This document shows positions 9,836 to 18,007 of a DNA stretch of 64,000 bases, piece after piece. The notes beneath the pieces were generated by a model. It saw only the letters and a program-made list of their open reading frames with translations. It had not been told where the DNA came from and ran no database searches. The position numbers and the translations under genes were made by a program. How positions within the stretch are numbered: the first letter of the stretch is position 1; each line of letters starts with the position of its first letter. Location of the stretch: assembly GCF_007625155.1 (NCBI RefSeq), contig NZ_VMNK01000005.1:109616-173615 (forward strand), given 5' to 3'. The stretch is from Denitromonas halophila. GTDB taxonomy: Bacteria; Pseudomonadota; Gammaproteobacteria; Burkholderiales; Rhodocyclaceae.

Positions 9836-10820
9836 CTAGCTTGAGAGGGCGTCGAAGGGGCTGACGACCTGTCGTGTGGCCTCAAGCACGTGTGTGTAGA
9901 TCATCGTCGTCTGAAGGCTGCGATGGCCCAGTAGGAGTTGAATCGTTCGTATGTCGGTGCCAGCGGACAGCAGGTGGGTTGCAAAGCTGTGTCGCAGACA
10001 ATGCAAGCTCGCGTGCTTGTGAATCTGCGCTCGACGGACGGCCTGTTTGAAGGCGCGCTGCACCGTTGACTCCGAGGTGTGCCATCGCACCATCCGGCCG
10101 CTGTTGCCCCACGGTCGAAGCTTTGCCGACGGGAAGACGTATTGCCACGTGAGCGATTGCGAGGCTGAAGGGTACTTGCGGTCAAGCGCATTGGGCATCG
10201 GTGCCAGGCCTCCACCTCGCGCAAGATCGTCGCGGTGAAGAGCCGCAACACGAAGCAAGTGCTGCTGAAGGACTGGCGCAAGACCTTCCGGAAGAACGGT
10301 CGTGCGATCTTTCGAGCCCTTGCTATTTCGCACGGATACCGTGCGAGATGTGAAATCGACGTCCTTGACCCGAAGACTCACACATTCGTGTACGCGCAGC
10401 CCGGCACCGTACATCAACTGAGCCATTACGCGTGTAGTGCCTTCCATGTGGGCAAACACCTGCTGGACTTCGCTTACGGTCAATACGACCGGTACGCGAT
10501 GTCTGCGCTGAACTCGCTTCAGTCCCTGCATCTGGCCCAGAGATTGGCCGAGCACGGACTCATAGAGAAAGACGACCGCGTTGAGCGCCTGGGACTGTGT
10601 GGAAGCCGAGACATGACGCTGGACAGCCAAGTGGTTCAGGAACTGTTCGACCTGCGCGGAACCCATCTGCGCAGGGTGGCGCCGATTATGAAAGAGAATG
10701 TACTGGCGTACCCAATAACGGTATGCTTTTGCCGTACGCGGGCTGAAGTGCCGCCGTCGGCAAACGGTGACGAGTTGATCAAGAAGGCGCGGGGGCTGTT
10801 GTCCGTTCTGCTCACCCCAT
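9836..10820 (-). CDS. intI: Integron integrase IntI, frameshifted at its start
   Basis: This is a tyrosine recombinase of the integron class. The C-terminal catalytic residues are visible: R in GAGLRVHE, H..R in LHCLRHSFATHLL, H in LLGHRSLQTT, and the nucleophile Y in TTMIYTHV. The integron-specific insert RKYPSASQSLTWQYVFPS separates IntI from other recombinases. The open frame beginning at 10666 lacks the N-terminal domain, but the same frame continues upstream without a stop (AKAYRYWVRQYILFHNRRHP) to near 10812. The only good start is an ATG at 10820 behind AAGGAG, which runs ATG GGG TGA. Removing one G of the four at 10815-10818 gives MGEQNGQQPPRLLDQL in frame. Full-length integrase is therefore broken by one base, or the run slips. 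Confidence 0.82.
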
Positions 10821-11022
10821 GAGGGTCACTCCTTTTGACTGAGGGGAAAAAGCACACAGTCTAGCCCGCCGTGGCCAGAGCGAGCATGCCCCGATAACAA
10901 GGTTGTTTAACTGACAGCGCAACGCTTAACTTTATGATAAATAGCGTTTTTTCCACACAGGCAATCTACCCAAAATATCAATTGATATACGGACCCCTGT
11001 GTCCGTGTAAACACTGTTAGCC
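10821..11022 (+). promoter_or_regulatory. attI region and probable cassette promoter area
   Basis: The segment between intI and the first cassette is AT-richer than its surroundings and ends at the core site GTTAGCC (11016-11022), where the first cassette joins. A 6-bp stem ACGGAC-CCCTGT-GTCCGT lies just before the core site. The integrase and cassette promoters are expected here by analogy with other integrons. I cannot fix their -35/-10 boxes, and I saw no clear LexA box. Confidence 0.6.
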
Positions 11023-11041
11023 CTCAGAAGAAGTCCCAGCC

Positions 11042-11413
11042 ATGTCCAAAGTCGCATCACCTCTTCAAATCGCAGCTTCGCTTACAGAGTTCTGGTCTCC
11101 TCGCGTTGTCGCCGAGCTCGACGAATCGTATGTCAAGGTAGCCAAGGTCCAAGGCTCACTTGCTTGGCACAGTCACGAAAACGAAGATGAGCTATTCCTC
11201 ATACTCAAGGGTCATCTTCGGATCGAAATGGAAGCCGGCAACGTCGAGCTTGATGAAGGCGAAATGTTTGTCGTTCCCAAAGGCGTTCGCCACAATCCAG
11301 TAGCTGAGCAAGAGTGCTTGATCATGCTCGTAGAGCGCAAGGCAACGCTCCATACGGGTGATGTGGTCACGGAGAAGACTCGCTCCTTGGTCGAGCAGCT
11401 CCGCCCAGTATGA
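11042..11413 (+). CDS. Cupin-domain protein (integron cassette 1)
   Basis: This is a 123-residue single-domain cupin. The first cupin motif, WHSHENEDELFLILKGHL, contains the two metal-binding histidines and the glutamate. The second motif, LDEGEMFVVPKGVRHNP, contains the last histidine, so a metal site is probably intact. No enzymatic activity can be assigned; small cupins of this kind include isomerases, dioxygenases and binding proteins. As a cassette gene it has a very short 5' leader (about 20 nt from the attI core) and its stop lies 20 nt before attC1, so it should be expressed from the integron's promoter. Confidence 0.85.
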   Translation: MSKVASPLQIAASLTEFWSPRVVAELDESYVKVAKVQGSLAWHSHENEDELFLILKGHLRIEMEAGNVELDEGEMFVVPKGVRHNPVAEQECLIMLVERKATLHTGDVVTEKTRSLVEQLRPV

Positions 11414-11432
11414 GCGCGCAGCACCGCCCGAA

Positions 11433-11495
11433 GGCTAACCCCTCCGTCAAGGAGACGTCCCGCAAGCGGGCCGCCCCTTACGTCGAACGTTGGGC
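11433..11495 (+). other. attC site of cassette 1
   Basis: The site is bounded by the core GGCTAAC (R'' side, 11433-11439) and GTTGGGC (R' side, 11489-11495), about 63 bp long. An internal partly paired AAGGAG/CCCCTTA region corresponds to L''/L'. The R'' box differs from the RYYYAAC consensus at its second position, so pairing with R' is imperfect. Confidence 0.75.
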
Positions 11496-11515
11496 GTCTT
11501 TCTCGCATCAATCCT

Positions 11516-11938
11516 ATGAAGACCATCTACACCTTGAAGAACGAACTGGCTGCTGATCCCGGCCAAGTTGCCGCAGCACAAGCTCTTACCCTCGATGCTT
11601 CACGCCCTTTCGGCTTGAATGGCACTTTTGGGCTCTTCGGCTCAGACGAATGGTGGAAGAGCATCGAGAACGGACTGCTCGGCCAAACGGTGCTTTCCGG
11701 TGTGATCACGTCCTTGCGACGAGTGGGAATGCATAACGAATCGCAGGAATTCGTCATGCGCCTAGATAGCGGTGGCACCTACGCGTATGACACAGTGGCT
11801 GACACCAAGCACGACGTAAAGATGTATGTCGTCGGAAAGAAGGCCCGCGTCGTGCTAGTCCGCGATCCTTGGAAAAGACCGTCTGCCGCCCGGGGCACAC
11901 ATTCCGAGATCGTCATTGAAATTGCGGTTGAAGAATGA
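11516..11938 (+). CDS. Hypothetical protein (integron cassette 2)
   Basis: This is a 140-residue soluble protein that I do not recognise. It begins MKTIYTLKNELAADPGQVAAA, includes a glycine-rich segment LNGTFGLFGSDEWWKSI, and ends in an acidic tail. A central region GVITSLRRVGMHNESQEFVMRL could form a small beta-barrel-like fold, but this is only an impression. It has no signal peptide or membrane segment. It follows attC1 by 20 nt and is closed by attC2, which makes it a typical cassette gene of unknown function. Confidence 0.75.
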   Translation: MKTIYTLKNELAADPGQVAAAQALTLDASRPFGLNGTFGLFGSDEWWKSIENGLLGQTVLSGVITSLRRVGMHNESQEFVMRLDSGGTYAYDTVADTKHDVKMYVVGKKARVVLVRDPWKRPSAARGTHSEIVIEIAVEE

Positions 11939-11948
11939 AGGTGGAGAC

Positions 11949-12044
11949 GCCCAACCCCTCCGTCAACCGGACCGCCTGCAAGCTGCGCTTGCAGGTTCGC
12001 TCCGGCCTTCGGCCTCCGCCGGCCGGTTACGTCGAACGTTGAGC
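11949..12044 (+). other. attC site of cassette 2
   Basis: The core sites GCCCAAC (11949-11955) and GTTGAGC (12038-12044) fit RYYYAAC and GTTRRRY. Inside are AACCGGAC and GGCCGGTTA as the L''/L' pair, plus a long self-complementary middle of about 96 bp in total. No further cassette follows, so this is the end of the array. Confidence 0.82.
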
Positions 12045-12115
12045 GTCAGCTTTTTCAATTCTCCAATGTCAGCAACGGGTCGTTTGCTGCCGTGAAGAGA
12101 GTCGCCAAGCAGTGT

Positions 12116-12147
12116 GAAGGGCTCCCGAGGGAGCCCTTCAGCGTTTC
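12116..12147. terminator. Hairpin terminator between the integron and the racemase gene
   Basis: A 10-bp perfect stem (GAAGGGCTCC with GGAGCCCTTC, 4-nt loop) is followed by a short T-rich stretch. It lies between the last attC and the 3' end of the minus-strand racemase gene and could serve either side. Confidence 0.6.
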
Positions 12148-12193
12148 TTCTCATCATCGGTGACAAAAGCATCTCACCTATTTGGCACAGATC

Positions 12194-13699
12194 TCACCTT
12201 TTGTGGCTCCCGACAGCGAGAGCCACGCAACTCCCCGCCAGAATAGCCGTCGGGTCGATCAAAGGGGCGCGCGGCTCGACGGCATCGCCCAGCTCGATCA
12301 GCGGCAGTTCGGTGCAACCGAGCACGATGACTTCGGCGCCGTGTGCTTGCACATGCGCGATTGCCGCGGTGAGATGCGTGGTGCACTCGCCAGAGGTGAA
12401 GCCGGCCTTGACGCCGCTGGCACCGTAGATGGATTCCATCACCCGCGCCTGCATGGCTTCGTCCGGCACTACCTGCTGGAGCCCGGCGGCTTCGATCACG
12501 CTTTTGTAAACGCCGCTGGTTACCGTGCCCGAGGTGGCGAGGAGGCCGACCCGGGTGACGCCGGGCATGGTCTCGCGGATGTGGCGGACGACTTCGGTGA
12601 GCATGTTGACGATGGGGATGTCGAGATACGGCTGGATCCGGTCGACATAGGCGTGCGCGGTGTTGCAGGGGATGGCGATGGCGTCGGCGCCGTCGGCCTT
12701 GAGCCGCATGCAGGTGGCGAGCAGCGGAATGGTGGGGTCGTCGCCGCCGGCGATCAGGTTGGCGGTGCGGTCGGGGATCTGCGGGTTCTGTTCGACGACC
12801 ATCTTGATGTGGTCCTGGTCGCGGGCGGCGGCGGTGAGTTTGACGACCTTGCGCATGAAATCGACCGTCGCAGCCGGGCCAACGCCACCCACCACACCGA
12901 GCTTGAACTCCCGGCTCGGCGTGGCGGCATCGATGCCCAGCGCGTACTCGGCATACAGCAGATTGGAGTCGAGCAAGGGCACCGGCACCAGCGGGCGCAG
13001 CGAGTCGATAAGCACCGGGATTTCGGTCATGCCGGGGACGATGACTTCGGCCCCCGCATCGATCAGTCGCAAGCAGGCTTCGAGCAGCAGGTGCTGACAC
13101 TCGCCGCCGTGGTGACCGGCCCGCACGCCGTTTGGCCCGTAGATGGCCTGCATGACCGTATTGACCTGCGTCTCTTCATCCGGATAAATGATCTGCGCAA
13201 AGGGGCCGATCTCACGCTCGAACATGCCGGCGCGTTTGAGGAAGGTGGAGGTCAGCACACCGATCTTGCGCACGCCACTCAGTTCGGTGGTGACATGCCG
13301 GCGCAAGGCGTCGAACACGCTGACCACCTGGAGATTGACCTCGGGCGTGATCTCGCGCAGAAAGGTGTGCGACAGAAAACACGGCACCAGGGCAGTGTCG
13401 ATACCGCGCGCTTCCATGTCCTTGAGCGCGTTGTAGACATAGAACTTGCGTCGCGTCGGATCGTAATTGCCGTCGGCCACGATCGCGCCTTCGCCGAAAT
13501 GGCGCTGCTCAAAGGCGATGTCAGTACCCGACAGGCTGGACATGCGTTGCGCGGTCCGGATCATCTTGAGCAAGACGTCGGCGCCACCGAGCGCGCCCAG
13601 GCCACCGACAATGCCGAAGCGTCGTTTCTTGGGATCGAGAGATGCGTGATTCGCCACTGGCTTCATTCCATTCATGATGATCAAGGGCCGGTTGGGCAT
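12194..13699 (-). CDS. Two-domain aspartate/glutamate racemase-family protein
   Basis: This 501-residue protein consists of two tandem Asp/Glu racemase domains, each with a glycine-rich N-terminus (FGIVGGLGALGG near residue 28 and LGVVGGVGPAAT near residue 270). The C-terminal domain keeps both catalytic cysteines, in PCNTAH and GCTELP. The N-terminal domain has the first, in PCFLSH, but PGMTEIP replaces the second GCTE motif, so that half may be inactive or do a different proton transfer. Ordinary racemases are about 230-250 residues. Next to a dicarboxylate symporter and an aspartase, it probably interconverts D- and L-aspartate. The start is uncertain: 13699 lies inside an inverted repeat, and 13675 or 13666 are alternatives. 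Confidence 0.82.
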   Translation of the reverse strand: MPNRPLIIMNGMKPVANHASLDPKKRRFGIVGGLGALGGADVLLKMIRTAQRMSSLSGTDIAFEQRHFGEGAIVADGNYDPTRRKFYVYNALKDMEARGIDTALVPCFLSHTFLREITPEVNLQVVSVFDALRRHVTTELSGVRKIGVLTSTFLKRAGMFEREIGPFAQIIYPDEETQVNTVMQAIYGPNGVRAGHHGGECQHLLLEACLRLIDAGAEVIVPGMTEIPVLIDSLRPLVPVPLLDSNLLYAEYALGIDAATPSREFKLGVVGGVGPAATVDFMRKVVKLTAAARDQDHIKMVVEQNPQIPDRTANLIAGGDDPTIPLLATCMRLKADGADAIAIPCNTAHAYVDRIQPYLDIPIVNMLTEVVRHIRETMPGVTRVGLLATSGTVTSGVYKSVIEAAGLQQVVPDEAMQARVMESIYGASGVKAGFTSGECTTHLTAAIAHVQAHGAEVIVLGCTELPLIELGDAVEPRAPLIDPTAILAGSCVALAVGSHKR

Positions 13700-13735
13700 G
13701 TTCGATCAAAAATCAAACAAACACCAACCGGCCCT
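13684..13735. repeat. Inverted repeat spanning the upstream start of the racemase gene
   Basis: AGGGCCGGTTGG (13684-13695) and CCAACCGGCCCT (13724-13735) are perfect 12-bp arms around a 28-nt loop. In the minus-strand transcript the structure follows the symporter gene and covers the most upstream racemase ATG. It could be a partial terminator or a translation-control hairpin. Confidence 0.55.
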
Positions 13736-13766
13736 GACGAAACAACCGAACTTTCCGTTTTTTTTC

Positions 13767-15110
13767 TTACGAGGCTGCGCGCGCGGTCTCCGGTGCCGGT
13801 GCCACACCCGTCGGGCTCAGATCATCCGCCCGCAGTACATGGGCGGTGTCGTACACAGCCTGATCGAGCTGGCCTTCGCTGCGCGCCACGGTGACGCTCA
13901 CCGCGGTATCGCCGGCGACGTTCAATGCCGTGCGTGCCATATCGAGAATGCGGTCGATACCGGCAATGATCGCGATGCCTTCGAGCGGCAGGCCGACCGA
14001 TGCGAGCACCAACGACAGCATGATCAGGCCAGCACCCGGCACGCCGGCGGTGCCGATGGAGGCCAGCGTAGCGGTCAGCACGATGGTCAGGTACTGACCC
14101 GAGTTCAGATCCACGCCGTAAGCCTGAGCGATAAAGACCGCGCACACGCCTTGGTACAGCGCCGTGCCGTCCATGTTGATGGTCGCGCCCAGCGGCAGGA
14201 CAAAGCTCGACACGCTGCGCGGCACGCCAAGATTGCGCTCTGCCGCCATCATGGTCACTGGCAAGGTGCCCGAGCTGGAGGTGCTGGTGAAAGCCACCAT
14301 CACCGGCTCGATGCAGCCCTGGAAGTAGCGCACCGGATTCAGGCGCGCCAGCACACGAATCATGCCGCCATACACCACCACCGCATGGACCAGGCAGCCG
14401 AGATAGACCATGGCAATCACTTTGGCCAAGGGGGCGAGCACGTCCATGCCGTAAGTGCCGGCCACCCAGATCATCAGGGCGAACACGCCATAGGGCGCGA
14501 AGGAAATGACCACCGAGGTCAGCTTGTAGATGACCTCTGCGGCGGATTCGAAAAATACGCGCACCGGTTTGGCTGCGTCGCCCGCCAGGGTAATCGACAG
14601 GCCGAACAGGATCGCAAACACGATGATTTGCAGCACATTGCCGGTGGCAAAGGCTTCGATCGGGTTGGTCGGCACGATACCGATGAGAATGTTGACCAGG
14701 CTCGGCGCCTCCTTGGCTGCCACTGCCTTGGCGGAGCCCAGATCGACACCCACGCCCGGCTCAAATACCAGTGCCAGTGCGAGTCCAATCGAGATCGCAA
14801 CCGCGGTCGTGCCGAGATAGAGCACGACGGTCTTGAGGCTGAGCCGGCCCATGGTGGAGAGGTTCTGCAGCGAGGCCACCCCGGTCACCAGGGACACGAA
14901 GATCAGCGGCACGATCAGCATCTTGATGCCACGGATAAACAGATCGCCCAGCGGTTTGACGCTCTTGGCCATATCCGCATTGCCCGTCTGGTTCAACAGC
15001 ACACCAATCACCAGGCCGGCGACGAGCGCGATGAAGATCTGCTTCCACAACTGCATGCCGGTCCAGAACGCGAACGGGCCGCGTGCTGCTGGCGTGTTTG
15101 GTTTTGTCAT
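13767..15110 (-). CDS. Dicarboxylate/amino acid:cation symporter (DAACS family)
   Basis: This 447-residue inner-membrane transporter belongs to the DctA/GltP family. It has about eight transmembrane helices and the serine-rich re-entrant loop TSTSSSGTLPVTM. The second signature, LPLGATINMDGTALYQG, contains the N-M-D-G sodium/substrate site, and GTAGVPGAGLIM follows. Substrates of the family are aspartate, glutamate, fumarate, malate and succinate. Because a racemase gene is directly downstream and an aspartase is nearby, aspartate is the most likely substrate. It is divergent from the LysR gene at 15375, with a 264-nt shared intergenic region holding no other gene. Confidence 0.92.
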   Translation of the reverse strand: MTKPNTPAARGPFAFWTGMQLWKQIFIALVAGLVIGVLLNQTGNADMAKSVKPLGDLFIRGIKMLIVPLIFVSLVTGVASLQNLSTMGRLSLKTVVLYLGTTAVAISIGLALALVFEPGVGVDLGSAKAVAAKEAPSLVNILIGIVPTNPIEAFATGNVLQIIVFAILFGLSITLAGDAAKPVRVFFESAAEVIYKLTSVVISFAPYGVFALMIWVAGTYGMDVLAPLAKVIAMVYLGCLVHAVVVYGGMIRVLARLNPVRYFQGCIEPVMVAFTSTSSSGTLPVTMMAAERNLGVPRSVSSFVLPLGATINMDGTALYQGVCAVFIAQAYGVDLNSGQYLTIVLTATLASIGTAGVPGAGLIMLSLVLASVGLPLEGIAIIAGIDRILDMARTALNVAGDTAVSVTVARSEGQLDQAVYDTAHVLRADDLSPTGVAPAPETARAAS

Positions 15111-15374
15111 CCTTGTCTCCTGATCTGCTCACCCAAGCGTGGCGAACACTATCTGTTGTCGAACGGCGCGACGACTTGCGGCGCCTTCTTCTTGTGGGGC
15201 AAGTCGCACCATGGTGGCGATCTGCCGGTAGGAGTGGTTATACGGAGCCTCGCCGCCCTTGCCCAATTCTTCTTTTCGATGCGCCATGCTGAATTTGCAT
15301 GGGTGCGTCCACCCGCGGATTCACACGGTGTAATCTGCGCCCTATCGTACTGCGCACACCCCTGGGAGATCCGA

Positions 15375-16295
15375 ATGGAAATGAACTGGCTGGAGGACTT
15401 CCTCACCTTGTCGGTGACGCGCAACTTCTCGCGCGCGGCGGAGCTGCGCAACGTCACGCAGCCCGCCTTCAGCCGCCGCATCCGCAACCTGGAATACTGG
15501 GTCGGCGCCGTGCTGATCGACCGCAGTCTCTTCCCCGTGGGGCTCACCCAGGCAGGTGAGGCCTTCCGAAAAACCGCGCAAGAGGTGCTTGACGCACTGC
15601 GTGTCGGGCGTGAAGAAGCCCAGGGACTGGTGCCCCGCGCCGGTGAAGTCGTCTCGATTGCCGCCTCGCATACGATCGCCGTCAGTTTCTTTGGGGACTG
15701 GCACGCCGGACTGCAATCGCAGATCGGCGCGGTCCGGGCGCGGGTGATCGCCGACCACGTCGCCGGCTGCGTCGAAGCCCTGATCTCCGGCTCCTGCGAA
15801 TTGATGCTCTCGTACAGCAGCCCCGCCTTTCCCAGCCTCACCGAAATCGCCCGCTACCCGTCGGCCGTCCTGGCGTCGGAGCGCCTGATTCCGGTCAGCG
15901 CACCGGACGAAAAGGGGCGCGCCCGGCACGATCTGCGCACCGGCGCGACACTGCCCTACCTCTGTTACTCGAGTAACAGCTACCTCGGCCGGGTGACCGC
16001 GGCGGTGATTGAGCGCGAAGATCTGAGCAAGCAACTCGAGTTCAGCTACGAGTGCTCAATGTCCGACGTACTCAAGCGCGGCGCGCTGGCGGGCGCCGGC
16101 ATTGCGTGGATTCCCGAACTCGCGGTGCGCGACGAACTGGCCGCCGGGCTGCTCGTCCAGGCCGGTGCCGACGCACACACCGCGCCCCTCACGATTACCC
16201 TGTTCCGGCAATCCGAACCGGCACGCAACGAAGTCGAACGCATCTGGGCGGCCTGCAAGCCGGATGATTCCGCACCCCATGCATCGCCGGCATAG
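15375..16295 (+). CDS. LysR-family transcriptional regulator of the aspartate cluster
   Basis: This 306-residue LysR protein starts MEMNWLEDFLTLSVTRNFSRAAE, with the helix-turn-helix in residues 18-40 (VTQPAFSRRIRNLE). The domain after residue 90 is the type 2 periplasmic-like effector domain. The ATG at 15375 has a GGGAG ribosome site. The gene lies between the divergent symporter/racemase genes and the downstream aspartase, so it probably coordinates aspartate uptake and breakdown (inference from position). Confidence 0.87.
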   Translation: MEMNWLEDFLTLSVTRNFSRAAELRNVTQPAFSRRIRNLEYWVGAVLIDRSLFPVGLTQAGEAFRKTAQEVLDALRVGREEAQGLVPRAGEVVSIAASHTIAVSFFGDWHAGLQSQIGAVRARVIADHVAGCVEALISGSCELMLSYSSPAFPSLTEIARYPSAVLASERLIPVSAPDEKGRARHDLRTGATLPYLCYSSNSYLGRVTAAVIEREDLSKQLEFSYECSMSDVLKRGALAGAGIAWIPELAVRDELAAGLLVQAGADAHTAPLTITLFRQSEPARNEVERIWAACKPDDSAPHASPA

Positions 16296-16371
16296 CGAAT
16301 TCGCAAACAGCATCAACTCCCTGTCGCGAAGTGCGCAGAATGTGCCGCTCCACCACTCGGCACACCACACC

Positions 16372-17775
16372 ATGTCAAACACCACCCGCACTGAACACGA
16401 CCTGCTCGGCGACCGTGACGTCCCCAATGACGTCTACTGGGGCATCCACACCCTGCGCGCCATCGAAAACTACCAGATCACCGGCCGCCACATCAGCTCC
16501 TACCCCGAGCTCGTCAAGGCACTGGCCCTGGTCAAGCGTGCCGCCACGGTCGCCAACTGCCAGCTCGGCCATCTCGACCCGCAACGCGCAGACGCCATCA
16601 CCGCCGCCTGCCGCGACATCGAGGACGGCAAGTTGCACGACCAGTTCGTGGTGGACGTCATTCAGGGCGGCGCCGGCACCTCGACCAACATGAACGCCAA
16701 CGAAGTCATCGCCAACCTGGCGCTCGAGAAGTTGGGCAAGGCCAAGGGTGACTACGCCGCGCTGCACCCGCTCAACCATGTCAACATGTCGCAGAGCACC
16801 AATGACGTCTATCCGACGACGCTGAAGCTGGCAATTGTGTTTGCCATTCAAGACTTGCTGAGCGCGATGGCCGCACTCCACGACGCTTTCTCGGCCAAGG
16901 CGACGGAGTTCTCCAGCGTGTTGAAGATGGGCCGCACCCAATTGCAGGACGCCGTGCCGATGACGCTGGGTCAGGAGTTCATGACCTACGCCATCATGGT
17001 GCAGGAAGACATGGCCCGCCTCGAAGAAGCGATTGCGCTGATCCAGGAGGTCAACCTCGGTGCCACCGCCATCGGCACCGGCATCAACACCGACATCCGC
17101 TACGCCAAGCTCGCCACCGAGCTGCTCTCCGAATTCTCCGGCGTGCGTCTGGTGCCCGCGCACAACCTCATCGAAGCCACGCAGGACACCGGCTCGTTTG
17201 TGCAGCTCTCCGGCGTGCTCAAGCGCGTCGCCTGCAAGCTGTCGAAGGTCTGCAACGACCTGCGCCTGCTGTCGTCCGGCCCGCAAGCCGGCTTCAACGA
17301 GATCAACCTGCCCGAGCGCGCCGCCGGCTCGTCCATCATGCCGGGCAAGGTCAACCCGATCATCCCCGAAGTGGTCAATCAGATCGCCTACGAGGTCATC
17401 GGCAACGACATGACCATCACCATGGCCTCCGAAGCCGGCCAGCTTCAGCTCAACGCCTTCGAGCCGATCATTGCCCACTCGCTGTTCAAGAGCATCGAGC
17501 ACCTGGCCGCCGGCTGCCGGACGCTGACCGACAACTGCGTGGTCGGCATCACCGCCAACGTTGAGATGCTGGCCGAGCGCGTGCGATGCTCGGCTGGCCT
17601 GGCCACCGCGCTGAACCCGCATATCGGCTACGAACACTCGACCTGGGCAGCGCGCGAAGCATTGCGCAGCGGCCGCAGCGTGGCCGAACTGGTACTCGAA
17701 AAAGGGCTGATGACACAGGCCGAGCTCGACGACGCGCTGCGCCCCGAGGTGCTGACCGCACCGCGATCGCACTGA
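16372..17775 (+). CDS. aspA: Aspartate ammonia-lyase
   Basis: This 467-residue enzyme of the aspartase/fumarase superfamily converts L-aspartate to fumarate and ammonia. Family signatures include GAGTSTNMNANEVIAN, HVNMSQSTNDVYPT and the flexible SS-loop GSSIMPGKVNP (about residues 319-329), which carries the catalytic serine. MTLGQEF in the middle, in place of fumarase-type sequence, and the opening RTEHDLLGDRDVP favour aspartase over class II fumarase. It follows the LysR gene on the same strand, 76 nt downstream. The start has no clear ribosome site. It feeds carbon from aspartate to the TCA cycle enzymes encoded next door. Confidence 0.92.
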   Translation: MSNTTRTEHDLLGDRDVPNDVYWGIHTLRAIENYQITGRHISSYPELVKALALVKRAATVANCQLGHLDPQRADAITAACRDIEDGKLHDQFVVDVIQGGAGTSTNMNANEVIANLALEKLGKAKGDYAALHPLNHVNMSQSTNDVYPTTLKLAIVFAIQDLLSAMAALHDAFSAKATEFSSVLKMGRTQLQDAVPMTLGQEFMTYAIMVQEDMARLEEAIALIQEVNLGATAIGTGINTDIRYAKLATELLSEFSGVRLVPAHNLIEATQDTGSFVQLSGVLKRVACKLSKVCNDLRLLSSGPQAGFNEINLPERAAGSSIMPGKVNPIIPEVVNQIAYEVIGNDMTITMASEAGQLQLNAFEPIIAHSLFKSIEHLAAGCRTLTDNCVVGITANVEMLAERVRCSAGLATALNPHIGYEHSTWAAREALRSGRSVAELVLEKGLMTQAELDDALRPEVLTAPRSH

Positions 17776-17921
17776 TCTAAAACTCACCCACACCTCATCG
17801 GCGAGACCCATTCGCGCCGACTACACTGTCTTTCGAGCCGGCCTGACGGGGAGCGCCTTGTGCGTGTCCGGCCGGCTCACTTTCTTCAAACCGCGCCAGA
17901 AAGGCTCGCCGCGCGCATCAT

Positions 17922-17962
17922 AAAAAAACGCCACCGGCAGGGAACTGCGGGTGGCGTTTTTG
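17922..17962. terminator. Bidirectional terminator between aspA and acnB
   Basis: AAACGCCACC and GGTGGCGTTT form a 10-bp stem flanked by an A run on the left and a T run on the right, so it can end the convergent aspA and acnB transcripts. Confidence 0.8.
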
Positions 17963-18007
17963 GTGTTGCTACAGGTCAGCCGAAGCTGACCTGATCAGGC
18001 TTGCGGT

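Larger units (their letters stand above)
9836..12044. mobile_element. Small integron: intI, attI and two gene cassettes
   Basis: The element has the standard order: integrase on the minus strand, attI next to its start, then cassettes on the plus strand, each with one promoterless gene and a terminal attC. Two attC sites at 11433-11495 and 11949-12044 share the flanks CCCCTCCGTCAA and TTACGTCGAACGTTG, so they belong to one attC family. The base composition looks less GC-rich than the neighbouring genes. It sits between a plus-strand aldehyde dehydrogenase gene and a minus-strand racemase gene. I see no transposon ends around it, so it may be a chromosomal integron with a short array. Confidence 0.85.

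Noticed and set aside
10235..10822. 195-codon plus-strand frame antisense to intI
   Set aside because: The opposite strand codes for the integrase with all catalytic motifs; the antisense product shows no known fold.
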